A stretch of DNA of 9,898 nucleotides. It comes from CAWUIH01 sp963922495. GTDB taxonomy: Bacteria > Pseudomonadota > Gammaproteobacteria > Coxiellales > Coxiellaceae. Shown here one piece after another: positions 1 to 6,788 of the stretch. The stretch lies in contig CAWUIH010000055.1 of assembly GCA_963922495.1 (NCBI GenBank), positions 1-9,898 on the forward strand, read 5' to 3'. The notes beneath the pieces were generated by a model, which saw nothing but the letters and a program-made list of their open reading frames with translations, was not told the DNA's origin and did not search any database. Within the stretch, counting starts at the first letter, position 1. Each line of letters starts with the position of its first letter. The translations under genes and the position numbers were made by a program.

Positions 1-700
1 TCAACAATGGCCCAGTCAATACCAGAAAACAAAAATCAAACAGATATTTGACATGGTGTGCCTCCAGCCAAACAGCATGACGACTGGGGGCTATAGTAAT
101 AATATAAACAAAAACTACTACCACATACATTGAAATCAGTCTAAAGAAATTTTTGGCTCCCGAAAGGTAAAGACTGTCTTGAAAAACTTGCCAAAGGTTC
201 TTAGAAAGTAAGAGCGATAACGCAAAGCTTGGTAAAAAGGCAATCATTCCAGCAGCAAATAAAATACTGGCTATCAACAACTGCAACAATGCTTGTAAGC
301 TGTGGTTGAAATACCCACCAATCCATTTACCGAGGTAAAAACCAATAACAGCCAATAATAGCTCCAAAGCAATAAAGCAGAAAGACACCAAGTATAAAAG
401 ACTTATTTTTGAATTGAGACATCTGAAAGTTTTTGACGGCCTCCAGTTACTATATCGCAATGATAAGTGACTACCCACTACTGCATAACTCCATGCATAG
501 GAAAAGATACACCATAACACTAAGTAAACGAGCAAATCGATAATGAGTGGCAATGATTTTGGAAGCCAAGATCCCAGAGCACACACAATAGTGAGAGTTA
601 GTGCCAGCGGTACTAAATAATATAGTTGTTTTATAAAACTACTGTAGCTGTGTCCTAAGAGGTCGGTTAAGGGCATAGACTTTTGTGGATAACTATTCAT
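1..700 (-). CDS. Unrecognised multi-pass inner-membrane protein, N-terminal part (runs off the left edge)
   Basis: The minus strand is open without a stop from the ATG at 700 to the window edge, giving 233 complete codons; the C-terminus is outside. In-frame TGA and TAA codons lie just upstream of the ATG, so the start cannot be much earlier; the next in-frame ATG is codon 9. No strong Shine-Dalgarno is visible. The product is very hydrophobic. A short polar N-terminus (about 1-25) is followed by likely membrane segments near residues 26-45, 50-76, 100-122, 137-165, 189-205 and from about 218 onward. A basic loop (RYSNWRPSKTFR, about 82-93) separates segments two and three. I do not recognise a family and see no catalytic motif. 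It follows the aminopeptidase gene on the same strand after 211 bases, so it may share its transcript. That it is an inner-membrane protein is an inference from hydrophobicity alone. Confidence 0.75.
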   Translation of the reverse strand, partial: MNSYPQKSMPLTDLLGHSYSSFIKQLYYLVPLALTLTIVCALGSWLPKSLPLIIDLLVYLVLWCIFSYAWSYAVVGSHLSLRYSNWRPSKTFRCLNSKISLLYLVSFCFIALELLLAVIGFYLGKWIGGYFNHSLQALLQLLIASILFAAGMIAFLPSFALSLLLSKNLWQVFQDSLYLSGAKNFFRLISMYVVVVFVYIITIAPSRHAVWLEAHHVKYLFDFCFLVLTGPLL

Positions 701-747
701 AGATTCACGATTTTATCACGACAACGGCTGTAGAACTATTAATTAGA

Positions 748-864
748 TCAGTTTTTAAGTGCCCGTGAACTACTCTTTAGACCAAATTTGGAACCAAATT
801 GCAATGCAACTCGTTGTAATTGAGTAAATATTTCATCAATGCTATATTCTAAAATACAATGCAA
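748..864 (-). other. Small open reading frame or gene remnant (38 codons from a TTG)
   Basis: A minus-strand frame is open from 879 to the TGA at 748-750. The only standard start is TTG at 862-864, with AAGG three bases upstream, which is too close to be a convincing ribosome binding site. The peptide has a protein-like, amphipathic composition: it contains YSIDEIFTQLQRVALQFGSK and ends in a basic serine-rich tail (SSSRALKN). It lies between the aminopeptidase stop and the membrane-protein start, both on the same strand. It could be a small gene, the decayed C-terminus of a lost gene, or chance. I do not recognise it. Confidence 0.22.
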
Positions 865-911
865 TGGCCTTACTAAAAATCATACTTCCATCCAGTAAAT
901 CACTATATCCA

Positions 912-2294
912 TTATTTACCATATCTTTGTTTCAAATAAGAAAAAACTGCGCGGATTGCCATTGCTTCACCGCCAGTGGATCTGCCTGGTGTTTTACCAA
1001 ACTTCCAACCAAAAATATCAAAATGAACCCAAGAGACGTGATCAGGAACGAATTCTTGTAAAAATAAAGCAGCGGTAATAGAACCTGCATATGGAACTGC
1101 CGACGAATTAGCCAGATCGGCAATATCACTCTTCAAGAAATCACGGTAACTCTGATACAGCGGTAAGCGCCACAACGGATCACATTCTGCCGTCGCGACA
1201 GCCTCCAATTGTTGTGCCACTTTTTCATCGTTGGTGAAATAAGGAGTCACTTCAGGGCCTAAAGCGACACGTGCGGCACCTGTCAAAGTGGCAAAGTCAA
1301 TCAATAAATCTGGTTTTTCAAGCGCAGCTTCGTGTAAAGGATCGCACATTACCAAACGACCTTCAGCGTCAGTATTAGTGACTTCCACTGTTTTTCCACT
1401 TCGAGTTTTTAAGATATCTCCTGGACGATAGCTCAAGCTGCCAATTGCATTTTCTGCAGCACCAATAATTAATCTGAGCCGAACTGGCAAATGATGCTGC
1501 ATAATCATTCGAGCGAGACCTAACACATGTGCAGCCCCACCCATGTCTTTTTTCATCAGCAACATATTTTTTGCTGGTTTGATATTCAATCCACCACTGT
1601 CGAAACACACTCCCTTGCCCACAAGCGTGACTTTGGGAGCTGCTGAGTCACCCCAATGCATATCGATTAGTACCGGCGGACGTGAGCCAGCGCAACCGAC
1701 AGCATGTAACACTTCAAAGCGCTCGCTCAGCAATTTATCTCCTTCAATCAAGTTAACTTTTGCGTCAAATTGTTTTGCAGTATTGGTAACTATCTGAGCT
1801 AATTGTGATGGCCCTAAATCTTTAGTCGGTGTATTAATTAAATCTCTAATGAGATAAATCGTTTCTTGCCATTTCAGAAGATACTGCTTATCTTCCGCCG
1901 TAACGACCATTTTTATAGATGGTGGAGGATTTTGGCGATATTTTTGAAATCGGTATGCTCCCAATGCAAATGCCAATAAAGCTCTTCGATACTGCTCGTG
2001 GTTCTGGAAAATTTTTGCATCCAGTTGGTAAACGCCGTTTGGCAAACAATCAGCTAAAAATCCAAAATCCCAAAATTGACTGGTGCAACGCACACCGATA
2101 ACAATACACGTTAATTTTCCAGTATTATCCGGCACGATACAGAAAGTATTAACTTCACCACAAAAGTTATTGTTGTGAATCCAGTGCCTTACAGTATCAT
2201 TTTGATCAACAATCCAAGTTGCGAAACTTGTGGTGGTTACAGGTATGACTGGGGTGGCTGTTCCTCCATAACTATCTATAAAAAATTGAGTCAT
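912..2294 (-). CDS. M17 family leucyl (cytosol) aminopeptidase
   Basis: This is a 460-residue cytosolic metallo-exopeptidase that removes N-terminal amino acids from peptides. The M17 catalytic domain occupies roughly residues 150-455. Visible motifs are VGKGVCFDSGGLNIKP (225-240), MKKDMGGAAH (247-256) and the family signature NTDAEGRL (307-314). By spacing they match the two-zinc site and catalytic residues of E. coli PepA: metal ligands K227, D232, D250, D309 and E311, and catalytic K239 and R313. The enzyme should therefore be active. The first 150 residues resemble PepA less, and the protein is about 40 residues shorter than E. coli PepA (503), so it may belong to the shorter PepA-related M17 group. 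I therefore leave the symbol blank. The ATG at 2294 has AGG 11 bases upstream. The gene is divergent from the APC transporter; a possible role in peptide and amino acid supply alongside that transporter is inference only. Confidence 0.95.
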   Translation of the reverse strand: MTQFFIDSYGGTATPVIPVTTTSFATWIVDQNDTVRHWIHNNNFCGEVNTFCIVPDNTGKLTCIVIGVRCTSQFWDFGFLADCLPNGVYQLDAKIFQNHEQYRRALLAFALGAYRFQKYRQNPPPSIKMVVTAEDKQYLLKWQETIYLIRDLINTPTKDLGPSQLAQIVTNTAKQFDAKVNLIEGDKLLSERFEVLHAVGCAGSRPPVLIDMHWGDSAAPKVTLVGKGVCFDSGGLNIKPAKNMLLMKKDMGGAAHVLGLARMIMQHHLPVRLRLIIGAAENAIGSLSYRPGDILKTRSGKTVEVTNTDAEGRLVMCDPLHEAALEKPDLLIDFATLTGAARVALGPEVTPYFTNDEKVAQQLEAVATAECDPLWRLPLYQSYRDFLKSDIADLANSSAVPYAGSITAALFLQEFVPDHVSWVHFDIFGWKFGKTPGRSTGGEAMAIRAVFSYLKQRYGK

Positions 2295-2331
2295 AACATC
2301 TTTAACCTATTTAAAAATAATAATACTATCA

Positions 2332-2360
2332 ATTATTATGTTATATCAGTTAAGAATCAA
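2332..2360 (-). promoter_or_regulatory. Candidate sigma-70 promoter for the aminopeptidase gene
   Basis: Reading the minus strand, TTGATT (2360-2355) is followed after 17 bases by AATAAT (2337-2332). These match the -35 and -10 consensus at 4/6 and 5/6. The predicted start near 2325 gives a leader of about 30 bases before the ATG at 2294. In AT-rich DNA such matches also arise by chance. Confidence 0.4.
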
Positions 2361-2583
2361 TAACGAAACAGTTATCTTTTCTCAAAACTGTGATTAATTC
2401 GTAATGTGATTCAAAGTTTAAGTTAGACTCTCTGAATCTTCCGTAATGTATCAAGTGAGTACAAATATTGCAAAAAAAGCACATGCAAAAAATAATTCGT
2501 GTAATCTCTATTACTCATGTGTAAACTGCGAATGACACAAGGTATTGATCAAACTATTATCATGAATAACCTCTATTATCTAA

Positions 2584-2613
2584 TTGAATTAAATACGTTA
2601 AAACAGTTACAAT
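2584..2613 (+). promoter_or_regulatory. Candidate sigma-70 promoter for the APC transporter transcript
   Basis: TTGAAT (2584-2589, 4/6) and TACAAT (2608-2613, 5/6) are separated by 18 bases. A start near 2620 would give a leader of about 138 bases before the transporter ATG. That leader would contain the complete upstream ORF at 2654-2761 with its ribosome binding site. Confidence 0.45.
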
Positions 2614-2653
2614 CATCCGGAAATGAAGATTAGTGCAATTTGGGGAGTAACAT

Positions 2654-2761
2654 TTGGAAAAATTTATACCACAACCAATAGGTTATACAAATCTATTTTA
2701 CAACATACCTCCTGTTGTGACCCAGTTTCTAATCCTTATAAACTATGAGGAAAATCAATGA
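2654..2761 (+). CDS. Possible 35-residue upstream ORF (leader peptide) overlapping the transporter start
   Basis: A TTG codon at 2654 is preceded by the strong Shine-Dalgarno-like GGGGAG (2642-2647) at a spacing of six bases. It opens a 35-codon frame whose TGA (2759-2761) overlaps the transporter ATG (2758-2760) in the ATGA arrangement typical of translational coupling. The peptide begins LEKFIPQPIGY (L would be read as Met) and ends NYEENQ. It has a hydrophobic stretch (VVTQFLILI) but no run of a single amino acid of the kind seen in attenuator peptides. A candidate promoter lies just upstream. Whether it is translated is inference: the TTG start and short length keep confidence low, and the transporter has its own ribosome binding site. 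Confidence 0.3.
   Translation: MEKFIPQPIGYTNLFYNIPPVVTQFLILINYEENQ
2700..2718 (+). promoter_or_regulatory. Small hairpin with an anti-Shine-Dalgarno loop in the transporter leader
   Basis: ACAACA (2700-2705) and TGTTGT (2713-2718) form a perfect 6-bp stem around the 7-base loop TACCTCC. The loop contains CCTCC, which can pair over four bases with the transporter's GAGG (2747-2750) or with the GGAG of the upstream ORF (2644-2647). It is not followed by a T run, so it is not an intrinsic terminator. A regulatory role is inference. Confidence 0.25.
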
Positions 2762-4419
2762 GTAATGCACCACACTCTTATAAACGACGCATTGGCCCTT
2801 TTGGATTGATGATGTCAGCTATCAGCGCTATGATTGGTTCGGGCTGGTTATTCAGCTCACTGTTCGTAGGGCGACTTGCCGGACCTGCATCAATCCTTTC
2901 ATGGATTTTTGGGGGTGTTTTAGTGCTAATCGTGGCACTAACTTACGCTGAAATTACTGTAATGTTACCGATTACTGGTGGAAGTACGCGATTTCCACAA
3001 CTGACCCACGGTACGTTTATTAGTTTGTTCTTCGGCTGGATAACCTGGTTCAACTTAATGACCGCCCCAGCGACAGAAGTGCAAGCAATGATACAATATG
3101 CTGCTAACTATTGGCCTTTTCTGATACAGCAACACGGTAGCGGGATACACGGTTTAAGTGCTGCAGGCTACGGTATTGCCGCTATCATGATGATTTTATT
3201 TTGTCTAATCAATATTTATTCAATTCGATTGATTACTCGTATTAATAACGTATTTTCATTTTGGAAGTTGACGATTCCTGTGTTGACAGCCATCGTACTT
3301 ATGACGGTTGCCTTCCATAGTCACAATTTTTCCAATCCACAGCACGGTGGCTTTCTACCCAACGGCTGGAAAGGTGTGTTTGCGGCATTAGCAACAGGTG
3401 GCATATTATTTGCCTTCAATGGTTTTAAACAAGCAGTTGAATTAGCTGGTGAAGCGAAAAATCCCACAAAAACTATTTTAATTGGAATCACAGGCAGTCT
3501 TATTATTGTTTTATTCATCTATATTTTACTGCAAATTGGATTTATCAGTGCGTTAAGTACCAAGTCATTAAATCATGGTTGGTTGTATCTCCATTTCACG
3601 GGTGACGCGGGGCCATTAGCAGGCCTATTGATGAGCATCGGGGTTGTATGGATGGCTATACTATTGTACACCGATGCTTTGGTTGCAACCACGGCGGCAG
3701 GCTTGGTTTACAGCACCAGTGCTGCACGTACATTGTATGGTCTTAGCGCAAACCGCCAACTTCCTAAATTTTTGCAAGAAGTAACCCAGCGTGGCATCCC
3801 TGCTAAAGCAGTTATCGTTAATTTTGTCATCGGTATGACGTTCTTCTTACCATTTCATGGTTGGTATGCGATGGCAGAATTTATGTCTTCGATAATTGCA
3901 CTTTCTTATATTACAGGCCCTATTTGTGCCCTATCGATGCGCTTTCAGTTACCAAAACATCAACGATTATTTCGTTTACCTTGGATTACACTGTGGAGTT
4001 ATGTCGGCTATTACATATGCACCTTAATTGTTTACTGGACAGGCTGGTCCGTAGTATCTAAGTTGGCTATTGCACTGGCAATCTCATTTTTGTTGTTTAT
4101 TGTTTACCGTCTGTTCTCAGAACGTCCACGAGGGGTGAATATGAATTGGCGTGCCTCTACCTGGATATGGCCTTATTTGTCAGGGCTATACGTGATTTCC
4201 TATTTCGGTTCCTACGGCGGTGGTACTGGCGCAATTTCATTTGGCTGGGACTTTGTATATATCGCGGTACTTTGTGCAATTTGTCTTTACCTTGCCGTGA
4301 AATTCCGAGCCAATGATAAGCATGTTGCAGACACAATGGAACGTTATATGGATGAAGTTCAAACAGGCATCCCTACTACAGTTCCTGATGAAGATAGTCG
4401 CCATACCCTAGTTAGTTAA
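2758..4419 (+). CDS. APC-superfamily amino acid transporter (permease)
   Basis: This is a 553-residue integral inner-membrane protein of the amino acid-polyamine-organocation superfamily. The unwound first-helix signature appears as AMIGSGWLF (24-32), binding the substrate backbone in this family. The sixth-helix region reads GGILFAFNGF (214-223), followed by the conserved loop QAVELAGEAKNP (225-236). The helix 8-9 loop reads ARTLYGLSANRQLPKF (323-338). About 12-14 hydrophobic segments are visible, the last ending near residue 515. The protein closes with an acidic soluble tail rich in D, E and T, probably cytoplasmic. The family imports or exchanges amino acids using proton or antiport gradients. 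The substrate cannot be read from sequence; general resemblance is to bacterial aspartate or glutamate-type permeases. The ATG at 2758 has GAGG (2747-2750) seven bases upstream. It overlaps the stop of a possible upstream ORF and lies 52 bases before miaB, which appears to have its own promoter. Confidence 0.93.
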   Translation: MSNAPHSYKRRIGPFGLMMSAISAMIGSGWLFSSLFVGRLAGPASILSWIFGGVLVLIVALTYAEITVMLPITGGSTRFPQLTHGTFISLFFGWITWFNLMTAPATEVQAMIQYAANYWPFLIQQHGSGIHGLSAAGYGIAAIMMILFCLINIYSIRLITRINNVFSFWKLTIPVLTAIVLMTVAFHSHNFSNPQHGGFLPNGWKGVFAALATGGILFAFNGFKQAVELAGEAKNPTKTILIGITGSLIIVLFIYILLQIGFISALSTKSLNHGWLYLHFTGDAGPLAGLLMSIGVVWMAILLYTDALVATTAAGLVYSTSAARTLYGLSANRQLPKFLQEVTQRGIPAKAVIVNFVIGMTFFLPFHGWYAMAEFMSSIIALSYITGPICALSMRFQLPKHQRLFRLPWITLWSYVGYYICTLIVYWTGWSVVSKLAIALAISFLLFIVYRLFSERPRGVNMNWRASTWIWPYLSGLYVISYFGSYGGGTGAISFGWDFVYIAVLCAICLYLAVKFRANDKHVADTMERYMDEVQTGIPTTVPDEDSRHTLVS

Positions 4420-4432
4420 TGTAAATGTACCG

Positions 4433-4461
4433 ATGACGGGCTAAAATTTTCTTGCTAAAAT
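4433..4461 (+). promoter_or_regulatory. Candidate extended -10 promoter for the miaB-ybeZ-ybeY-ybeX-lnt operon
   Basis: ATGACG (4433-4438, 4/6 match to the -35 box) is followed after 17 bases by TAAAAT (4456-4461, 5/6). TG one base before the hexamer (4453-4454) makes an extended -10. The predicted start is near 4468, only three to five bases ahead of the miaB ATG at 4472. A second GCTAAAAT copy lies 14 bases upstream (4440-4447) and could give an earlier start. I see no intrinsic terminator between the transporter stop and this promoter, so read-through from the transporter is possible. Confidence 0.45.
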
Positions 4462-4471
4462 CGCTGCTCTA

Positions 4472-5797
4472 ATGAGAAAACTATATATTAAAACTCACGG
4501 TTGCCAGATGAATGAGTATGATTCTGGTAAAATGCTAGAAGTGTTAAATGCGGCAGGCGGTGTTGAAATCACCCATGATCCCACCATTGCCGACATCATT
4601 TTGCTTAATACCTGCTCAGTACGAGAAAAAGCCCAAGAAAAAGTTTTTTCTGAGCTTGGGCGCTGGAAACTTATCAAAGAAAAACGCCCAGAAGTATTGA
4701 TTGGTGTGGGTGGTTGTGTTGCGAGCCAAGAAGGTGCCGCGATTATCAAGCGCGCACCTTATGTAGATATTGTGTTTGGACCGCAAACTCTACATCGTTT
4801 ACCGGAATTAATTCAAGCTGCTACCAAACAAAAAAAATCAGTTGTAGACATCAGTTTTCCCGAAATTGAGAAATTTGATCGCCTACCCGAACCAAAAGCG
4901 AATGGGCCCAGTGCTTTTGTTTCAATCATGGAAGGATGTAGTAAATACTGTACTTTTTGTGTCGTGCCGTATACTCGAGGTGAAGAAATTTCAAGGCCAT
5001 TTGACGATGTAATCGCCGAAATCGTTAATTTGAGTGAACAAGGTGTGCGTGAAATTACACTATTAGGTCAAAACGTCAACGATTATCGTGGGTTGACTTA
5101 CGACGGCCAAATTGCCGATCTTGCTTTACTCATTCATTACATCGCTGCTATCGAGAATATTAAAAGGATTCGATACACCACCTCGCACCCCTCGGCATTT
5201 TCTCAAAATCTAATTGATGCCTACGCCGAAGAACCGAAACTCGCTAACCACTTGCATTTGCCTGTTCAAAGTGGTTCCGATCGAATTCTCGCAGCAATGA
5301 AACGCAATTACACCGCTTTAGAATACAAATCTAAAATCCACCGCTTACGGAAAGTGCGGCCCAATATTAGTATTTCTTCTGACTTCATTGTTGGTTTTCC
5401 AGGAGAAACGGATGCTGATTTCGAGGCTACCATGAATCTAATCCACGCTGTTGGCTTCGATCACTCTTATAGCTTTATTTATAGCCCACGTCCTGGAACT
5501 CCTGCGGCACAACTTCCCGATAATGTACCCATGTCTGTTAAAAAAGAGCGACTTGCTATTTTGCAAAATCAGATTAATCTCAAAGCCAAAGCAATTAGTG
5601 AAGCAATGGTGAGGCAGATTGAACCTGTGCTTGTCATCGGACCCTCCAAAAAAAATCCTGATCACCTTAGTGGGCGCACTGAAAATAATCGTGTTATCAA
5701 TTTCTTAGGTGATTCACGCTTGATTGGTGGAATCGTTCCTATTAAAGTTACAGAGGCCCGGCCTAACTCCCTGTGGGGCAAGGTAATCGCTGATTAA
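4472..5797 (+). CDS. miaB: tRNA-2-methylthio-N6-dimethylallyladenosine synthase MiaB
   Basis: MiaB is a radical-SAM methylthiotransferase that turns i6A37 into ms2i6A37 in tRNAs reading codons that start with U, improving codon-anticodon pairing. The 441-residue protein has the full three-domain plan. The N-terminal UPF0004 domain carries the auxiliary-cluster cysteines C11 (THGCQMNEYDS), C48 (NTCSVRE) and C82 (GGCVA). The radical-SAM core has CSKYCTFC with C156, C160 and C163, followed by VVPYTRG, TLLGQNVN, LPVQSGSD and FIVGFPGET. A C-terminal TRAM domain spans about 376-440. Length is slightly below E. coli MiaB (474). The ATG at 4472 fits the family N-terminus (MRKLYIKTHGCQMNEYDS) and is the first start after an in-frame TAA at 4442. 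There is no recognisable Shine-Dalgarno, and the proposed promoter lies almost at the start codon. It is the first gene of the operon, 10 bases before ybeZ. Confidence 0.97.
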   Translation: MRKLYIKTHGCQMNEYDSGKMLEVLNAAGGVEITHDPTIADIILLNTCSVREKAQEKVFSELGRWKLIKEKRPEVLIGVGGCVASQEGAAIIKRAPYVDIVFGPQTLHRLPELIQAATKQKKSVVDISFPEIEKFDRLPEPKANGPSAFVSIMEGCSKYCTFCVVPYTRGEEISRPFDDVIAEIVNLSEQGVREITLLGQNVNDYRGLTYDGQIADLALLIHYIAAIENIKRIRYTTSHPSAFSQNLIDAYAEEPKLANHLHLPVQSGSDRILAAMKRNYTALEYKSKIHRLRKVRPNISISSDFIVGFPGETDADFEATMNLIHAVGFDHSYSFIYSPRPGTPAAQLPDNVPMSVKKERLAILQNQINLKAKAISEAMVRQIEPVLVIGPSKKNPDHLSGRTENNRVINFLGDSRLIGGIVPIKVTEARPNSLWGKVIAD

Positions 5798-5807
5798 TGC
5801 TAATGGA

Positions 5808-6788
5808 ATGAAAAACTTGGAAAATTCTGAATCTTCTCAACGGGTGATATTAACACCTGACAATCACAAACGTTTGGCAAAACTCTGCGGCCAATTTGAC
5901 AATAACCTTAACTTGATTGAGCGCCACTTAGGCGTCGAAATTAATAATCGTGGTAACCAATTTGATATCATTGGAATCCCACACTCCGTTGATAAAGCCT
6001 GTAATGTGTTGCAAGTACTTTATAAAGAAACATCACACAAAAGAGAAATTGGTGCCAACGACGTGCTGCTTCATATCAGAGAGTACGATCAACCTAATCA
6101 AGAGATTGTTTCAAATGCTAAGTATCGCCATGAAGGATTTGCTGTTCAAAAGGCGTCTGTAAAACCACGTACTCCGAATCAAAATCACTATCTCATGGCT
6201 ATGCAAAAATTCGACATCAACTTTGGTATTGGGCCTTCTGGCACTGGAAAAACCTTTTTAGCAGTCACCAGCGCAGTTGCTGCACTGGAAAAAGAAGAAG
6301 TTTCACGAATTGTACTGACACGTCCGGCAGTTGAAGCGGGTGAAAAGCTTGGTTTTTTACCAGGTGATTTGTCACAAAAAATCGACCCTTATCTACGTCC
6401 TCTATACGACTCACTTTACGAACTACTGGGCAGTCAACGAATTGGACAATTACTCGAAAAAGGCATTATTGATATCGTTCCACTTGCTTACATGCGTGGG
6501 CGTACCCTTAATGACTCATTTGTCATTTTAGACGAAGCACAAAATTCAACGAAAGAACAGATGAAAATGTTTTTAACACGTATTGGTTTTGGATCAAAAG
6601 CAGTAATTACTGGTGACATCACACAAACTGATTTACCACAAAAAAATCAATCTGGCTTGCGTCATGCAATTTCTTTGTTGCAAAATATTGCTGATATTCA
6701 CTTTACGTTTTTTAAATCTAACGATATTGTAAGACATCCAGTGGTACAACGCATTATCGAAGCATACGAAATAGAAGACAATAAATGA
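5808..6788 (+). CDS. ybeZ: PhoH-family ATPase YbeZ
   Basis: This is a 326-residue cytosolic P-loop NTPase of the PhoH family. The N-terminal region (about 12-75, containing LAKLCGQFDNNLNLIERHLG and VEINNRGNQFDI) matches the KH-like part found before the ATPase in YbeZ proteins. The PhoH domain follows from about residue 120, with PRTPNQNHYL, Walker A GPSGTGKT (142-149), TRPAVEAGEKLGFLPGD (171-187), Walker B VILDEAQN (239-246) and the sensor-like VITGD (266-270). E. coli YbeZ (346 residues) is known to associate with YbeY in rRNA processing; the exact biochemical role is not settled. The start is 10 bases after the miaB stop and fits the family N-terminus, but only a weak GGA touches the ATG, so translation probably depends on coupling with miaB. 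The TGA stop overlaps the ybeY ATG by four bases. Confidence 0.96.
   Translation: MKNLENSESSQRVILTPDNHKRLAKLCGQFDNNLNLIERHLGVEINNRGNQFDIIGIPHSVDKACNVLQVLYKETSHKREIGANDVLLHIREYDQPNQEIVSNAKYRHEGFAVQKASVKPRTPNQNHYLMAMQKFDINFGIGPSGTGKTFLAVTSAVAALEKEEVSRIVLTRPAVEAGEKLGFLPGDLSQKIDPYLRPLYDSLYELLGSQRIGQLLEKGIIDIVPLAYMRGRTLNDSFVILDEAQNSTKEQMKMFLTRIGFGSKAVITGDITQTDLPQKNQSGLRHAISLLQNIADIHFTFFKSNDIVRHPVVQRIIEAYEIEDNK

Larger units (their letters stand above)
2295..2757. other. Divergent intergenic region (463 bases) between aminopeptidase and transporter genes
   Basis: This AT-rich spacer separates two divergent genes. It holds a candidate promoter for each side, described separately, and the upstream ORF before the transporter. 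The middle part (2361-2580) has no gene I can support. It contains the 8-base direct repeat CGTAATGT at 2400-2407 and 2442-2449 (42 bases apart), with the inverted pair GATTCA/TGAATC (2408-2413, 2433-2438) between them. There are also small dyads ACAGTT/AACTGT (2367-2372, 2386-2391) and GTAAT/ATTAC (2501-2505, 2510-2514). These could be regulator binding sites, but none matches an operator I know. Confidence 0.5.

Noticed and set aside
782..791. Perfect palindrome CCAAATTTGG as an operator
   Set aside because: It falls within the short frame at 748-879, where it encodes part of the repeated QFGSKFG stretch, and a partial copy follows at once. A 10-base palindrome in AT-rich DNA is weak evidence by itself.
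797..821. Stem AATTGCAA/TTGTAATT as a terminator
   Set aside because: The 8-bp stem includes a G-T wobble, is AT-rich and is not followed by a T run on either strand. It also lies inside the small minus-strand frame.
1543..1797. Plus-strand frame of 84 codons over the aminopeptidase gene
   Set aside because: It is antisense to a gene with a complete set of M17 active-site motifs, its product has no recognisable domain, and no ribosome binding site supports it. The shorter frames on this strand at 864, 1919 and 2175 are rejected for the same reason.
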